Made by a program: the position numbers and the translations under genes. From Polytrichum commune (lineage: Eukaryota > Streptophyta > Polytrichopsida > Polytrichales > Polytrichaceae), in the NCBI GenBank assembly GCA_950295325.1, contig OX485806.1, positions 48,109,169 through 48,173,168 of the forward strand: DNA of 64,000 bases. Reading direction: 5' to 3'. A model generated the notes under the pieces. The model did not search any database and was not told the origin of the DNA. It worked only from the letters and a program-made list of their open reading frames with translations. Positions 48,521 through 59,533 of this stretch are shown piece after piece. The first letter of the stretch is position 1. Each line of letters opens with the position of its first letter.

Positions 48521-49079
48521 CTAGACGCTCAAATGAATGGAAGAAATGTCTCATGGGTTGGTGAAGAGGAAACACACTCCTCCATAAGCCTAAAGCTCAT
48601 AAATGGGTTGGGGTTTGCCAACGCGTAGAGTGGGCAAGCCCATCAAGATACAGTTTGCAAATAGCAAACCGCGTGAGACAAAAAAATGGCGACGCATGTA
48701 ACATTCTAATGTGGGACATTGGAATTTGTGGAGATTTTGTACTATGTGAAGTGGATGAGGTGCCCTCATTCTAGAAGACGCATTTTTTAAATTCGCATGG
48801 TAGATGTGAGGCGCAAGCTGGTGTGCTTGTGAAGTGCCATCATGGCAAAAACAATGAGTTTGAAATTGAGAAGGGCTCCCATTTTTACTCCAAGGAACTC
48901 ATGGGGCGGCTAGGAAATATGAGCCTCCCCCGAACCACATTCGTGACGTGTTGGCAAGGTACAAGGATGTACTCACCAATGGGTTGCTCAAAAAGTTACC
49001 GCCAATGAGTAGAAAGGAAGTTTGCCCAACGAGAGATTGAGTTTTTTAGCTCTGTGGTGAAAAATGAGATTGATGGACA

Positions 49080-49560
49080 AACATGAAGAAGGTCAAGGCA
49101 ATCCTAGAGAGGAAGTGGCCCTTGACCCAAAAAGGGCTTAGGTCATTGCTTGCCTAGCCAACTACTACCGTGTTTTATTTAAGAATTTTTTAAGTTTGCT
49201 AGGACCTTGTCCAATTTGTTGAAAATATGGCTATCCCAAGGGTGGGATGAGCCTAGTCTCGAATCCTTTGGGGAGCTCAAGAGCAAGTTGACTTTACCAC
49301 ATATGCTCAAATTCGTGGATTTTCACAACCCATTTGAGATGCATACAGAGGCGAGGGACTTTGCCATTGGTGGGTGTTGATACAGATGGGCAACCATTGC
49401 ATATGAAAGCATGAAGCTTGATGGTTGTTAAAAAAGACGGCCAACTCATGAGAAATAACTCTTTGCCATAGTGCATTGCTTAAGGACGTGGCAACACTAT
49501 TCGGAGTTGCAAAAGACCTTGGGGTGTACACAAACATTATGTCCCTTATGAATTTGGGGA
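49080..49560 (+). pseudogene. Ty3/gypsy RT C-terminus and RNase H, second remnant
   Basis: Frame pieces read KKVKAILERKWPLTQKGLRS, a Gly-Trp-Asp-Glu block followed by FGELKSKLTLPHMLKFVDF-like text, a part corresponding to AIGGVLMQDGHPVAYES in intact elements, and LKDVATLFGVAKDLGVYTN, the usual QHYLxGxxxxVYTDN region. Many stops and frame changes are present. The order and spacing fit the RT connection and RNase H of a gypsy element different from the methyltransferase-bearing one. Confidence 0.7.
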
Positions 49561-49638
49561 CTCAAACACAAGTGAGCTCCAAGCCATTGCGGTGGCATGA
49601 TATTTGTGCTTATGAAGGTGGATTTCATCCACAAAACG

Positions 49639-50611
49639 TGTCGCAACCCTTGCTAGCCCCCCTAGCAATCTTGCCAATTTTCCTTTCAAGCAAAGGTTAC
49701 GAGCGCTAACCCTTCGTATACCGCCATGCTAATGGTTAGCTCCTCCTACCCCAGACCATATAGTTCATAGGAGGGAACCAACCCTCCTACTTTGCTTTCG
49801 GGACTCACCCCTTAATCGGTAACCCATTTCTTCGATGTGGACTTCCATCCATGGAAGTCCAATCCTATGTTGATCATCGCATTGCCGAAGCAACACTACA
49901 ACAACCCGAAGCATACTAGGCAACTATGGCCTCACAATGGGCCAAAGCCCATGAAGGCCGTGCCGTTAGGCCTCGGGTGGGTGAGGCCACACCACCTCAC
50001 CCATGTAAGCCTCTAGGACTCTACGCGGGGCCCCTACCCCACCGTCAAGAGACCTCTTGTCTCTCTCCCAAGAGTTGGGGCCAAGTAGACACTTTCCTTT
50101 AGCTGCTGGGCCTGGAAGCCCCTAGCAGCTTCAGACCATCATAACTTCCTTGTATGAAGTCTGATGCTAACAAGCGACCACTCCATCTTCATCTACGCTT
50201 CACGTAGATACCGATGGACTCCTCACTTGCCCCATTCAGGCAAGTCTTAAGGAAGTTATGCTTGTTTGAACCTTGGCAGTCCCGGGAATCACTCCCAGGC
50301 ACTGCTGTACCAGGGCGCTGTCCCTGGACAGCGCCCCACTCAAATTGCCATCACTCCTAGCTCACACCTCCGATTGAGGTGTTCTTGAGCATTCTAGAAT
50401 CACCACGCCATGCGCTACGCATAGCTCATGGCCTCACCCTTGTGCCTCCTAGTCTATGTGGGTGGGAGGCGTTATCAACGCCCGGGGCCCTCACCCACAC
50501 TAGGATCACTTGGGCCCTCTCACCAACGGCGCCACAAGTCCCGGGTGTCACTCCGGGGTTCCCCTTGTGCCCATGGTGTTTCGGGCACTCCTCATGGAGA
50601 GGTGCGCGACA
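49639..50611 (+). mobile_element. R3 family solo LTR, 973 bp (copy 1)
   Basis: Starts TGTCGCAACCCTTGCTAGCC and ends GAGAGGTGCGCGACA. Flanking pentamers are AAACG (49634-49638) and AAATG (50612-50616), identical except for one CpG-decay change. It is more GC-rich than its surroundings. Four hairpin-forming sequences lie at 49839-49860, 50190-50209, 50313-50336 and 50408-50431. No internal retroelement region is attached. Open frames inside it are not considered coding. Confidence 0.88.
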
Positions 50612-52469
50612 AAATGGGTCTTTGCAATGTGGTGTCAGACTCGCTAAGTAAACGGAAAGAATACTAAGCAAGGAGCAAAATCCAAATCTTGTGTCTAATG
50701 TTGATTGATGAAGGAAACTTGTGATGCAAGATAAGGTAGGGCAAAGCGCTCAAAGAATAAAACTTGTGATGCAAAAACTTAAATGAGTTACAAGTTCATC
50801 TTGATAAAGACAAACTTGGTATTAAAACAATTGCAACTACACTTGAAGTAATGTACTTACATACCATTGTTTAGCATGGGCAATTTAGGCCCTTTGAATA
50901 GTTTAGCCTAATTCTTCATGGGCATCAAGTGTTAGGTTAGACCTTTTTAAGGTTGACAGGTATCTCTAACCATGATGACACCCATTAATACATTTTTTAA
51001 AACCTATTAAGCAAAGAAATAGTCTAATCATCCATTTGTCCTATGTTGCAAAAGCAATGTAAGAAACAAATTTTTTTCTTGGTGTCCTCATTGTAGATGG
51101 ATGTGTAATAATATAGTTGGATGCCATGATGGTTTGTTGCCCACTAATGACGATAAGTTTCTTCCTCTTTATCTAATTCCATTCACGCAATTTTGGTCAC
51201 ACCTCCCTAGGCTTGAAGTTGGGCATTATACAAAGGCGGTAGTTGGTCTAAGTTTTTTCTACTTGGGAAAGAGTATTTATGACCTTCTCAAAACAATTTT
51301 TTTTCTACTACCTAAAGTTGGAAAAAAACACATCAATTCTTGAAGATCGATAGGAGATTCTCACATAAAACCAAAGGCTTATAAACATCAAGTGGTATTG
51401 CCTAAGTAAATTTTCATTTCATCAATGTACTTAAATAAATTTAAGGAAAAAATCCATTCCATATATATACATTTTTCCAAAGGTATTTTCAAAGACTTTG
51501 TTGTTATTTCGCACGGTATCCAAGTCTTTGGACTTGGATTTATATCCTTTGCCATTTTATTTTCTTTTGGGGATGACACATGCATTCACATGCATCCGCA
51601 CAAGCTTGCCTCTCCCTTGTTTATTTTCTTCATGCACAATTCTGGATCTACATCCTCGTTTATATCTTCATTCACCTCTTTTTCCAACACTTTGTCATCA
51701 TCCATTTGAATGATCTTGACTACTATTGGTTTCTTACGTTGTTTCTTTTAACAACATATTCAATAATTGAAATAAGAGCCATAGGAATAATTTTATGTGT
51801 TACCTTGTGTACATGTAAAAAACTACCAACTATGGTATTTGATCTATAGTTATGTTCCTCAATGCCTAGTCACCCACCATCCGTTTTGGTCAGTGTTGAG
51901 CTTCTCCCGATAGCATTTGAAGTGAATGTGATCTTTACTCTTATGATCAACAACTGCAAGTTTGGCATGAGAGTTTGGAGATAATTTTTAGCATTGTCAT
52001 TAGATTCAAGTATTGAATATGTTTAAGAGTATACTCTAGAGTTCATGTAGGTTTGAGAAATAAATTGATGGAGGAGAAGCATAAATTTGGGAATCAAATT
52101 TTAATAAATATATGGAAGTACAAAAAAAAATCACTCACACACATCAATGCCCACAAGGTGATGAGTTCATTTAATGTAGTCCATGTAGAGCCATAACTAC
52201 CGTATTGTCTTCCATTCCTTTTTCTGGTCACTAATTTGTTCAATACACTCTTTTGCCTTGACATCTACAACTAGTAAGATGCAACGATGACAACCCGATG
52301 ACCTACTACAATGTGATGGTATTCTAGTTGGATCCACACCTATAGACATCCAATACTGTCAACACTTTGGAATCCGCATTGGAAGGTGGAGCCTTCTCGG
52401 ATTCGTCACAATGTCCCAAAGCTCCATTAAAGCAAAAACCTTCTCCATGTTGAATTTCCAAAGTATTAC
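50612..52469. other. AT-rich DNA, no recognised gene
   Basis: No domain or repeat family could be recognised. Short open frames on both strands lack coherent context. Confidence 0.5.
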
Positions 52470-53085
52470 GCTCCTCTCCATGAGAAATGCCCACAACACC
52501 ATGGAGAGAAGGGAAACCCTAGAGTGACATTGTAGACTTGTGACGCCATAGGTGAGAGGGCCCAAGTGATCCTAGTGTGGTTGAGGGCCCCGGGCATTGA
52601 GAGTGCCTCCCACCCACAAAGATTAGCAATCACTAGGATAAGGCCATCAACATGGAGTACCTTATGGCGTCCAAATTTTAGAATGTTCAAGGACTCCTTC
52701 ATTCAAATGTGTGAGCTAGCATATATGGCATTTTGAGTGGGGCGCTGCCAAGGAGCAACCCCCTAGAACAACAATGACCTGTGAATGGCATCCATGACTG
52801 CAAAGGTTAGAACAACCATAACTTCCTTAAAACTTGTTTGAATAGGGCAAGCAATTAGTCTATCAACGTCTACGCAAAGAGTAGATATTGATGGAGTGGT
52901 TGCTTGATAGAATAAAAGGTTTGACAACAAAAGTATGGAGGTTTGTAGTTGCAAGGTGACTCCAACCCCAGCCGCTAAGAGAAAATATCTACTTCACCTC
53001 AATTCTTTGAAGAAAAACAAAAGGTTACTTGAAAGTGGGATAAAGGCCCTGTCCAAAGTCCTAAAGGCTTTGCCAAATGTGATGA
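52470..53085 (-). mobile_element. degenerate R3 LTR fragment (copy 5)
   Basis: CTCCTCTCCATGAGAAATGC, GGGCCCAAGTGATCCTAGTG and GAGTGGGGCGCTGCC follow the order of R3 copy 2 in the same orientation, with about 20 percent differences by eye and loss of most hairpin arms. Ends are not preserved. Confidence 0.75.
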
Positions 53086-53174
53086 CAATTGTTTCTCCAA
53101 GCAAAGTTACAACCCACAAGATTGGCCGCATGGGTGTACTAGTCTAGTGCTTCCAAGCAATGATCTTCTAATTT

Positions 53175-53580
53175 CTACAATGAAAAATATTAATGTAAAA
53201 TTTAATACAGAGGATTAATGCATAACATTTATGTAAAACATGCAAAACGTTAATGTAGATCATACAGAAGACTAATGGAGAATATGCAAAATATTAATGT
53301 AAAACACGCAAAACACTAATGCATAACACGCATAACATCAATGCAGAACACGAATGCAAAATACTAATGCAGAGTCTAATGCAAAATATTATTGTAGGGC
53401 CTAATACAAAACCTAATGCAGATGAATAATGCAGAACATAGTGCATGATAGTAATGTTAAAGATTGATGCATGAGACTAATGCATAACGTAATGCAAAAA
53501 ACTCAGATAGAATATTAATGCAAATGAATGATGCAGAATATAATATAGAAGACTAATTCGGAGGCTGATAAATTAGTATA
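53175..53580. repeat. AATGCA-type short-unit repeat
   Basis: Many variants of AATGCAAAACACTAATGCA and AATGCAGAACATAATG follow one another with unit lengths of roughly 15-25 bases. The complementary pattern returns at 63850-64000. Confidence 0.7.
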
Positions 53581-54564
53581 TACATTAAGACATGAACTAA
53601 TGGAACATGAAATTAAGCAACAGCTTATACATCCAATAATTTAGGATCTCAAAGCAAATTCAACTAGGCAATAACACCCTTCTTCTAAAGGGTTCAGAAG
53701 TATTTTTATTCAACATTCATAAGATTCATAAACCTTTTTGTTCAACATTCTTATTTTTTATTAAATAATTATTTGCATCTACCTACATAGAGAGGGGAGA
53801 GAGAGAGAGGAGTATTCTTAACCGCGAGAGTGAGAATGATAGATGAACCATTACGAACCCTTCGGCAGACTACCCCTTCCAACCATAAAGCCTTCTCAGC
53901 CATAGATTTAGTCGAACCTACATCTAACGGTTAGCATTTACATTCGTCACCACCCTAGCCGCCATTATCTAAACCCCTTAGATCCAACGGTCTTGGTTTC
54001 CAAACCGATTGATCCAGCGGCTTTCATCTACTCAACTTCATCCGCTTAGCATCATCCTTTATTCGTTATTATCATATGTTTATGCCTTTATCCAACAAAC
54101 TCCAATAGCCATGAACACTTGACATAGAACATCACATAGAACATTAACACGCTACATATTAGTATATCAAACCTTGAAGCTATACTAAATACTCATAACT
54201 CATTCAATTTGATTCTTCCATATAACCAAAATTCCCAACAATCAAAACACCTAATACCTTGACAAGTTATACATAGATGGACACATTTCTTCACGAACTA
54301 CCTTTACCAATGCCAATTAAGCTATACACATACATAAATAAAAATTATGCTAGGCATACACTGCAAACACCACACCAAATCCCAACTTAACCACCTTAAA
54401 ATCACCCCATATATGCAGATTATACTCCTTCACAATAAAGACACACACCATCCTTTGTAATTATACATACATATATATGGCATCCCACCCCTTAGATTGA
54501 CCTTCATATCCTTAATCCACAATGCTATCCAAAAAACCATACACCAATTCTAAATTACATCACT
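53581..54564. other. AT-rich DNA, no recognised gene
   Basis: Contains a short GA-rich run near 53790-53810. Nothing else is supported up to the target duplication of the R3 copy that follows. Confidence 0.5.
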
Positions 54565-54569
54565 ATTTT

Positions 54570-55544
54570 TGTCGCGCACCTCTCCATGAGGAGTGCCCGA
54601 AACACCATGGACACAAAGGGGACCCCGGAGTGACACCCGGGACTTGTGGCGCCGTTGGTGAGAGGGCCCAAGTGATCCTAGTGTGGGCGAGGGCCCCGGG
54701 CGTTGGGAACGCCTCCCACCCATGGAGACTAAGAGGCACAAGGGTAAGGCCATGAGCTATGCGTAGCTCATGGCGTGGTGATTCTAGAATGCTCAAGAAC
54801 ACCTCAATCGGATGTGTGAGCTAGGAGTTATGGCAATTTGAGTGGGGCGCTGTCCCAGGACAGCGCCCTGGTACAGCAGTGCCTGGGAGTGATTCCCGGG
54901 ACTGCCAAGGTTCAAACAGGCATAACTTCCCCAAGACTTGCTCGAATGGGGCAAGTGAGGAGTCCATCGGCATCTACGTAAAGCGTAGATGAGGATGGAG
55001 TGGTTGGTCGTTGGAATTAGACATCATACAAGGAAGTTATGATGGTCTGAAGCTGCTGGGGGCTTCTAGGCCCAGCGGCTAAAGGAAAATGTCCACTTGG
55101 TCCCAACTCTTGGTAGAGAGACAAGAGGTTGGTTCACGGTGGGGTAGGGGCCCCGCGTAAAGTCCTAGAGGCTTATATGGGTGAGGTGGTGTGGCCTCAC
55201 CCACCCGAGGCCGAACGGCAAGGCCTCCATGGGCATTGGCCCATTGTGAAGCCATAGTTGCCTAGTATGGTTCGGGTTGTTGTAGTGTTGCTCCGGCAAT
55301 GCGATGATCAACATGGGATTGGACTTCCATGGATGGAAGTCCACATCGAAGGAATGGGTTACCGATTAAGGGGTGAGTCCCGAAAGCAAAGTAGGAGGGT
55401 TGGTTCCGTCCTATGAACTATAAGGTCCGGGGTAGGAGGAGCTAACCATTAGCATGGCGGAATGCGAGTGGTTAGCGCTCGTAACCTTTGCTAGAATTGA
55501 AAATTGGCAAGATTGTTAAGGGGGGCTAGCAAGGGTTGCGACAA
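54570..55544 (-). mobile_element. R3 family solo LTR, 975 bp, inverted (copy 2)
   Basis: Runs from TGTCGCGCACCTCTCC to AGCAAGGGTTGCGACA, with ATTTT repeated exactly at 54565-54569 and 55545-55549. It aligns with copy 1 in reverse along the whole length. Hairpin positions are 54750-54773, 54845-54868, 54878-54903, 54971-54991 and 55321-55342. The intact duplication and few differences from copy 1 suggest the youngest insertion in this part of the window. Confidence 0.93.
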
Positions 55545-56778
55545 TTTTGGCTAGTGACTTTAATAGAGACCTTCCCCTTAAAGGTTGCCATTTACGTCAC
55601 CAATCCACCCCCCCCCCCCCACCATCGACATATAATGAACCCAATTCACAAACCAACTAAAACTTGAATATATCTCCATTAATTTTATCTTCACACAACA
55701 ACCCGGAAATTAAATATCCACAGGCCTAATAAATGAATTTTACATCCACAACCAAAACCAAAACTCCCTCCTAGATAATGTTAGATCTAGATGCTTAAAG
55801 GTGAAATAGGTTAGAAAAAATTGTCAAAAAATTCAAACAACAAAAAGATAGAGTCACAACAACAGAGTGGCAATAACGGAACAACACCAACTTAGCAACA
55901 ACAACAACAACAACAATAGAAGACAACAGGAGGTCAAGGGTAAGCAACCACCGACCAAGTAATGGCCAAACGGCACCCTGGTACCCTGAGAGTATCATCT
56001 AGCCTCAAGCAAGGCCTATCATGGGTAACCCGAGGATATAACGGAGTATTTACAATGGAAAAGGGTCACTTAGATGTAAGTGATTCACATTAAAAATTGT
56101 ATGGACCACTTATTGAGAAAGTTTATTTATATTAGCAAGGTGATTTAAACTTAACAAGGCAAATTATAATTAATGAACCACTTTGAACTAATTACTTATT
56201 TTTGAAGGCAAGTAAATTTTTTGTAAAAGAAAAACCACATAGCAAAGCACTTAGGATTACTGTATTTCATGTGATTAAATACCATTTTGGCCACATAGGT
56301 GAGGGAATTGAAGGTGGAAAAGGATGAAAGCCAAGAAACGACTTCTTGAATTAAACTTCCATGTACCTAGATAGTATTAGGTAGATCCTAGGACATAATC
56401 TACCACACTATGGATGTAAAAGAAAATTGAAGGGATATGATTTTTTTAGGATATTTAAGGAACATTTTTCATCTTCTTGGATATAAATAAAACAAATATA
56501 TATCTAGGCGGGCGACACATGTGAGGTGTCATTTTCCACTATATATAGAGTCAGGATTTGTATTAGGATACCTTTATTCACAACAATAGGCTACACAAGA
56601 GCTAGGTCCTTTGTATCTTTACCATTATAAATACAAAAGTTTCAAGTTTCAACCTTCTTCTTAGTTATTTAAGGTAGAAGCAAAGTGATTGATTAAGAGA
56701 TTTGATGAATGCTATGAATAGAAACTCATATGAGGCTAGATAGTCATATGAGTTTGAAGTTGAGTGTTATTGAGAAAT
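55545..56778. other. AT-rich DNA with simple repeats, no recognised gene
   Basis: A C14 run lies near 55607-55620 and a (CAA) run at 55893-55917. No gene or transposon end is supported up to the R2 start at 56779. Confidence 0.5.
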
Positions 56779-58062
56779 TGTGAGCCCAAAACCTCCACCC
56801 TTAAGTGCGTCTGTGTCCGGGTGAAGGCTCAGAGTTCACATGTACCAAATCTCACACCTTTCCCCCTCAGTCATTACAATGCACCATTTAGTGAGTTGAT
56901 ATGCAAACACACTTTATCATGAACAACGACCTTACAATAGCATTAATCAATGCTTTTGGTCAAGTCACCATCCATCTAATCAACACTACTAACACCCTAA
57001 TTCTCCACTTCCCCACAAGTGGGGAAGGAATCCATCCCTACTTAACCCTTCCAACTAATCGCAACATCAACCTGCCCAATGGCCTCCTAATTGCATTAAA
57101 GGTCAGCTTATTAGCATCACAGTGCCTGATGTGGCAATGTCGGCCCAACAACTCTCTGCAGACAGGGCAACATCACCCTCGTACCGTTTCAGGAACCACT
57201 GTGCCGAATCGGAGTCCATTTAGAGCTGCCCGAATCCCCTGCCTTGACAGTGCCAACTGCCGCATGGTAGCAACCCCTTCTCCGTGGGCTCACCCTCTTC
57301 TGTTCCGACTAAGCTGGTTACTTGCTGGTCCTGGTTGTGACCTCTCCTCATTAACGAATCAGCCTCTTCATTGCCCTCTTACTTAAATTGGCTCCCAGTT
57401 CGGCCCAGCCATCGCCGGGTTAATCCCATCCAGCACATTGACTCTACCCTCCCCCTGAATCTGACTTCTTGGCCAATTTGGTAGTTGACTGTCATTCAAT
57501 GAGGAGATCTCATCCCTCTTCTCCGATTCATTACCACCTCAAAGCAGTGCCAAATAATCACCTCGCCAGAATGCTCCCTCTGTGCCAATTCGGCAGTCAC
57601 CAGTGGACAACACCAGAAAAAAAATGCCATCCTCAAGCACTGCATTAAGAAAAACCACAAATCACAAGGAACCTCAAAAATTCTTCGAACAATGTCTGTG
57701 GTCTTTGCCTCATCATCAACATTCTCACAGTGTGACCATTTACCCGAGAGTGAATACTCAAACTTTGTGCACCCTGAATCCGCGACTTGGCCTCGAAGGG
57801 TACTGGTGGCCGGTGATTGGTGAGGGATTCAGCCTTACTGCATCTTTTTCCCCCTCTCACCTCTGGTTATTCTCATTTTCCTTCAAGAGCACACTTCCTG
57901 TCATCCCCCCTAGCTCTCCCCTCTGTCCCGGCGAGGTGGTTTTAACCCTTCCGAGGGCAATCTTGGCGTTCCCGCATCCGTGGCGGCGCAGCTGGCATTT
58001 TCTTATTCTTCGCCCCTTAAAAAAAAAAAAAAAAAAAAAAAAAAACCAGAAGGGGCCGACCC
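56779..58062 (+). mobile_element. R2 family LTR, 3-prime end not found (copy A1)
   Basis: Starts TGTGAGCCCAAAACCTCCAC and TTAAGTGCGTCTGTGTCCGG, the conserved R2 5-prime end. The R2 3-prime end is absent; the segment ends in a 27-base A run (58019-58045) and the target site of copy A2. Part of it may be unrelated DNA, for instance a retroposed fragment ending in the A run. Open frames inside it lack context. Confidence 0.6.
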
Positions 58063-58067
58063 CTTCA

Positions 58068-59528
58068 TGTGAGCCCGAATTCATGCTCACAATTCACGTT
58101 AAACTTTATAAAACACTAAAACATGAGAATTAGTATGTCTTGAGTCAGTTGAGGATTAGATGGGGTTGTTGTTTCCCTTATTAGACTGTTGTTTTGTTAA
58201 GCTATTGGCTTGAGTTTTTAAGTGCGAAAAAGTAAAAATTAGTTAATTAAGTTGGTTAGAGTTAAGGGATGCCATGCTCAAACGGCGTTAGGGTAGGGAT
58301 GTGGTGTGTGTTAGAAGAATATTGGTCGTTTAGTGTTAGGACTCTATTCGTTTTGGGATGGGGGTCCAGGTGTCCACCGGGCCCTAGAGTTTTCCGGCTC
58401 CTTGGAAGACTGGGCTAGCGGTTGAGCAAGGAGGTTTGGAAGCAGCAGAAAAGAGTGTGGCAACTGGAGCGCAGAGCTCTGCCGCATCGGGTTGTAGGGT
58501 GCGAAGTTGGTGATTACACAAGGCTACTGCCGACAAGGCTGCAATTCGGGGAAAGAGAGAGCGGGCTGGGTGTGAAGTCATGCAAGGGGTTGTTGCTGAT
58601 TGGAATCCACAAGGCTGGAGGGGAAAGCCACCCTCGAGGGGAGGAGTTGTGGAAGAAAGAAAGGATGGCGGCAGAGCCCAATAACTTCCTCGAGATGCAG
58701 CCATAAGGGAGGAAACTAATGAATTAGTAGCTACAGGCGTAGATTTTTGAGGAGAGGTGGCTCGCTGATCAGTTGTAGGAGGCGCTGAGGAGCTGGTCTC
58801 AACACACCGCAACCAGCACACCGAACTGACAAATCATAAATTCTTACTGTTACTTACCTAATGGGTCGCAATGCAGGGAAGGGGCTAAGGGAGAGGCAAA
58901 ATCTGCCCAAGGCAGTGGGATGAATTGCTGAGGTGCCGGCTATGGAGCTAGGCCTTTGGGTTCAGTGACTACACCTGGGGCTCAAAGGCGAATGCGTGGG
59001 AAGCAGAACTAACGGAATGCGGCAGGGGTCTTGAGCTATCAACCGCGGGTGGATTGGGTTGAGTCCAGGGGGTTCGGCCGAAGGAAGAAGTGGGTGGTGT
59101 CATCACCCATGGACTTAGGAAGCTGCTCAGTGGGCCCAAAAGCGGAGGGAACCAAGGATGGACCAGTGTTAGGCACACTGTAGTATTGAGTCTAGTGTTA
59201 AAGTTCAGTGGGTGGGCATGTCTAAGTGAGGCTTATTCAAGTGGTGAACCTCAGTGAGAGGCATCACGTGATCAAGGCACTTGGGTTAGAATTTCTTAGA
59301 TCACGACGTAGATTTGAATTGTTTTCATTTGTGTGCAAGTGAGGCCTAAGTATTTGCGAATGCTTGGCACCTCTATGTATTGAATAAAAGGATTAGTGTT
59401 TTCTAGTTATATCATTGGATTAATGGGAAAGGATTATAAGATTCTGGGAGGGTTCAAGTAAAGGAGCATCTGAGCATTGGGCCTCCACCCGGACTACAAT
59501 GCATAAGGGTGGGGGTTTAGGGCTGACA
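58068..59528 (-). mobile_element. R2 family solo LTR, inverted (copy A2)
   Basis: Runs from TGTGAGCCCGAATTC to GGGTTTAGGGCTGACA; CTTCA is repeated exactly at 58063-58067 and 59529-59533. The right end, read on the minus strand, is the conserved R2 start (TGTCAGCCCTAAACCCCCAC). Open frames inside are not coding in character. Confidence 0.88.
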
Positions 59529-59533
59529 CTTCA

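Larger units (their letters stand above)
47629..49638 (+). mobile_element. second Ty3/gypsy remnant, strongly decayed
   Basis: Contains a possible gag-like 5-prime part (47680-48060, broken frames), a 65-bp-unit minisatellite, and RT/RNase H at 49080-49560. The segment 48710-49000 is related to 44956-45350 in the first gypsy remnant. The right end is cut by the R3 LTR at 49639. Confidence 0.55.

Noticed and set aside
50379-50671. Overlapping open frames on both strands, repeated at 54522-54802
   Set aside because: They lie within R3 LTRs, occur in both copies because the DNA is the same, and reflect the GC-rich hairpin sequences rather than protein coding.
57582-58133. 183-codon plus-strand frame with a poly-Lys segment
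   Set aside because: The Lys run is the A27 tract, the frame crosses the R2 A2 target site, and no domain is seen.
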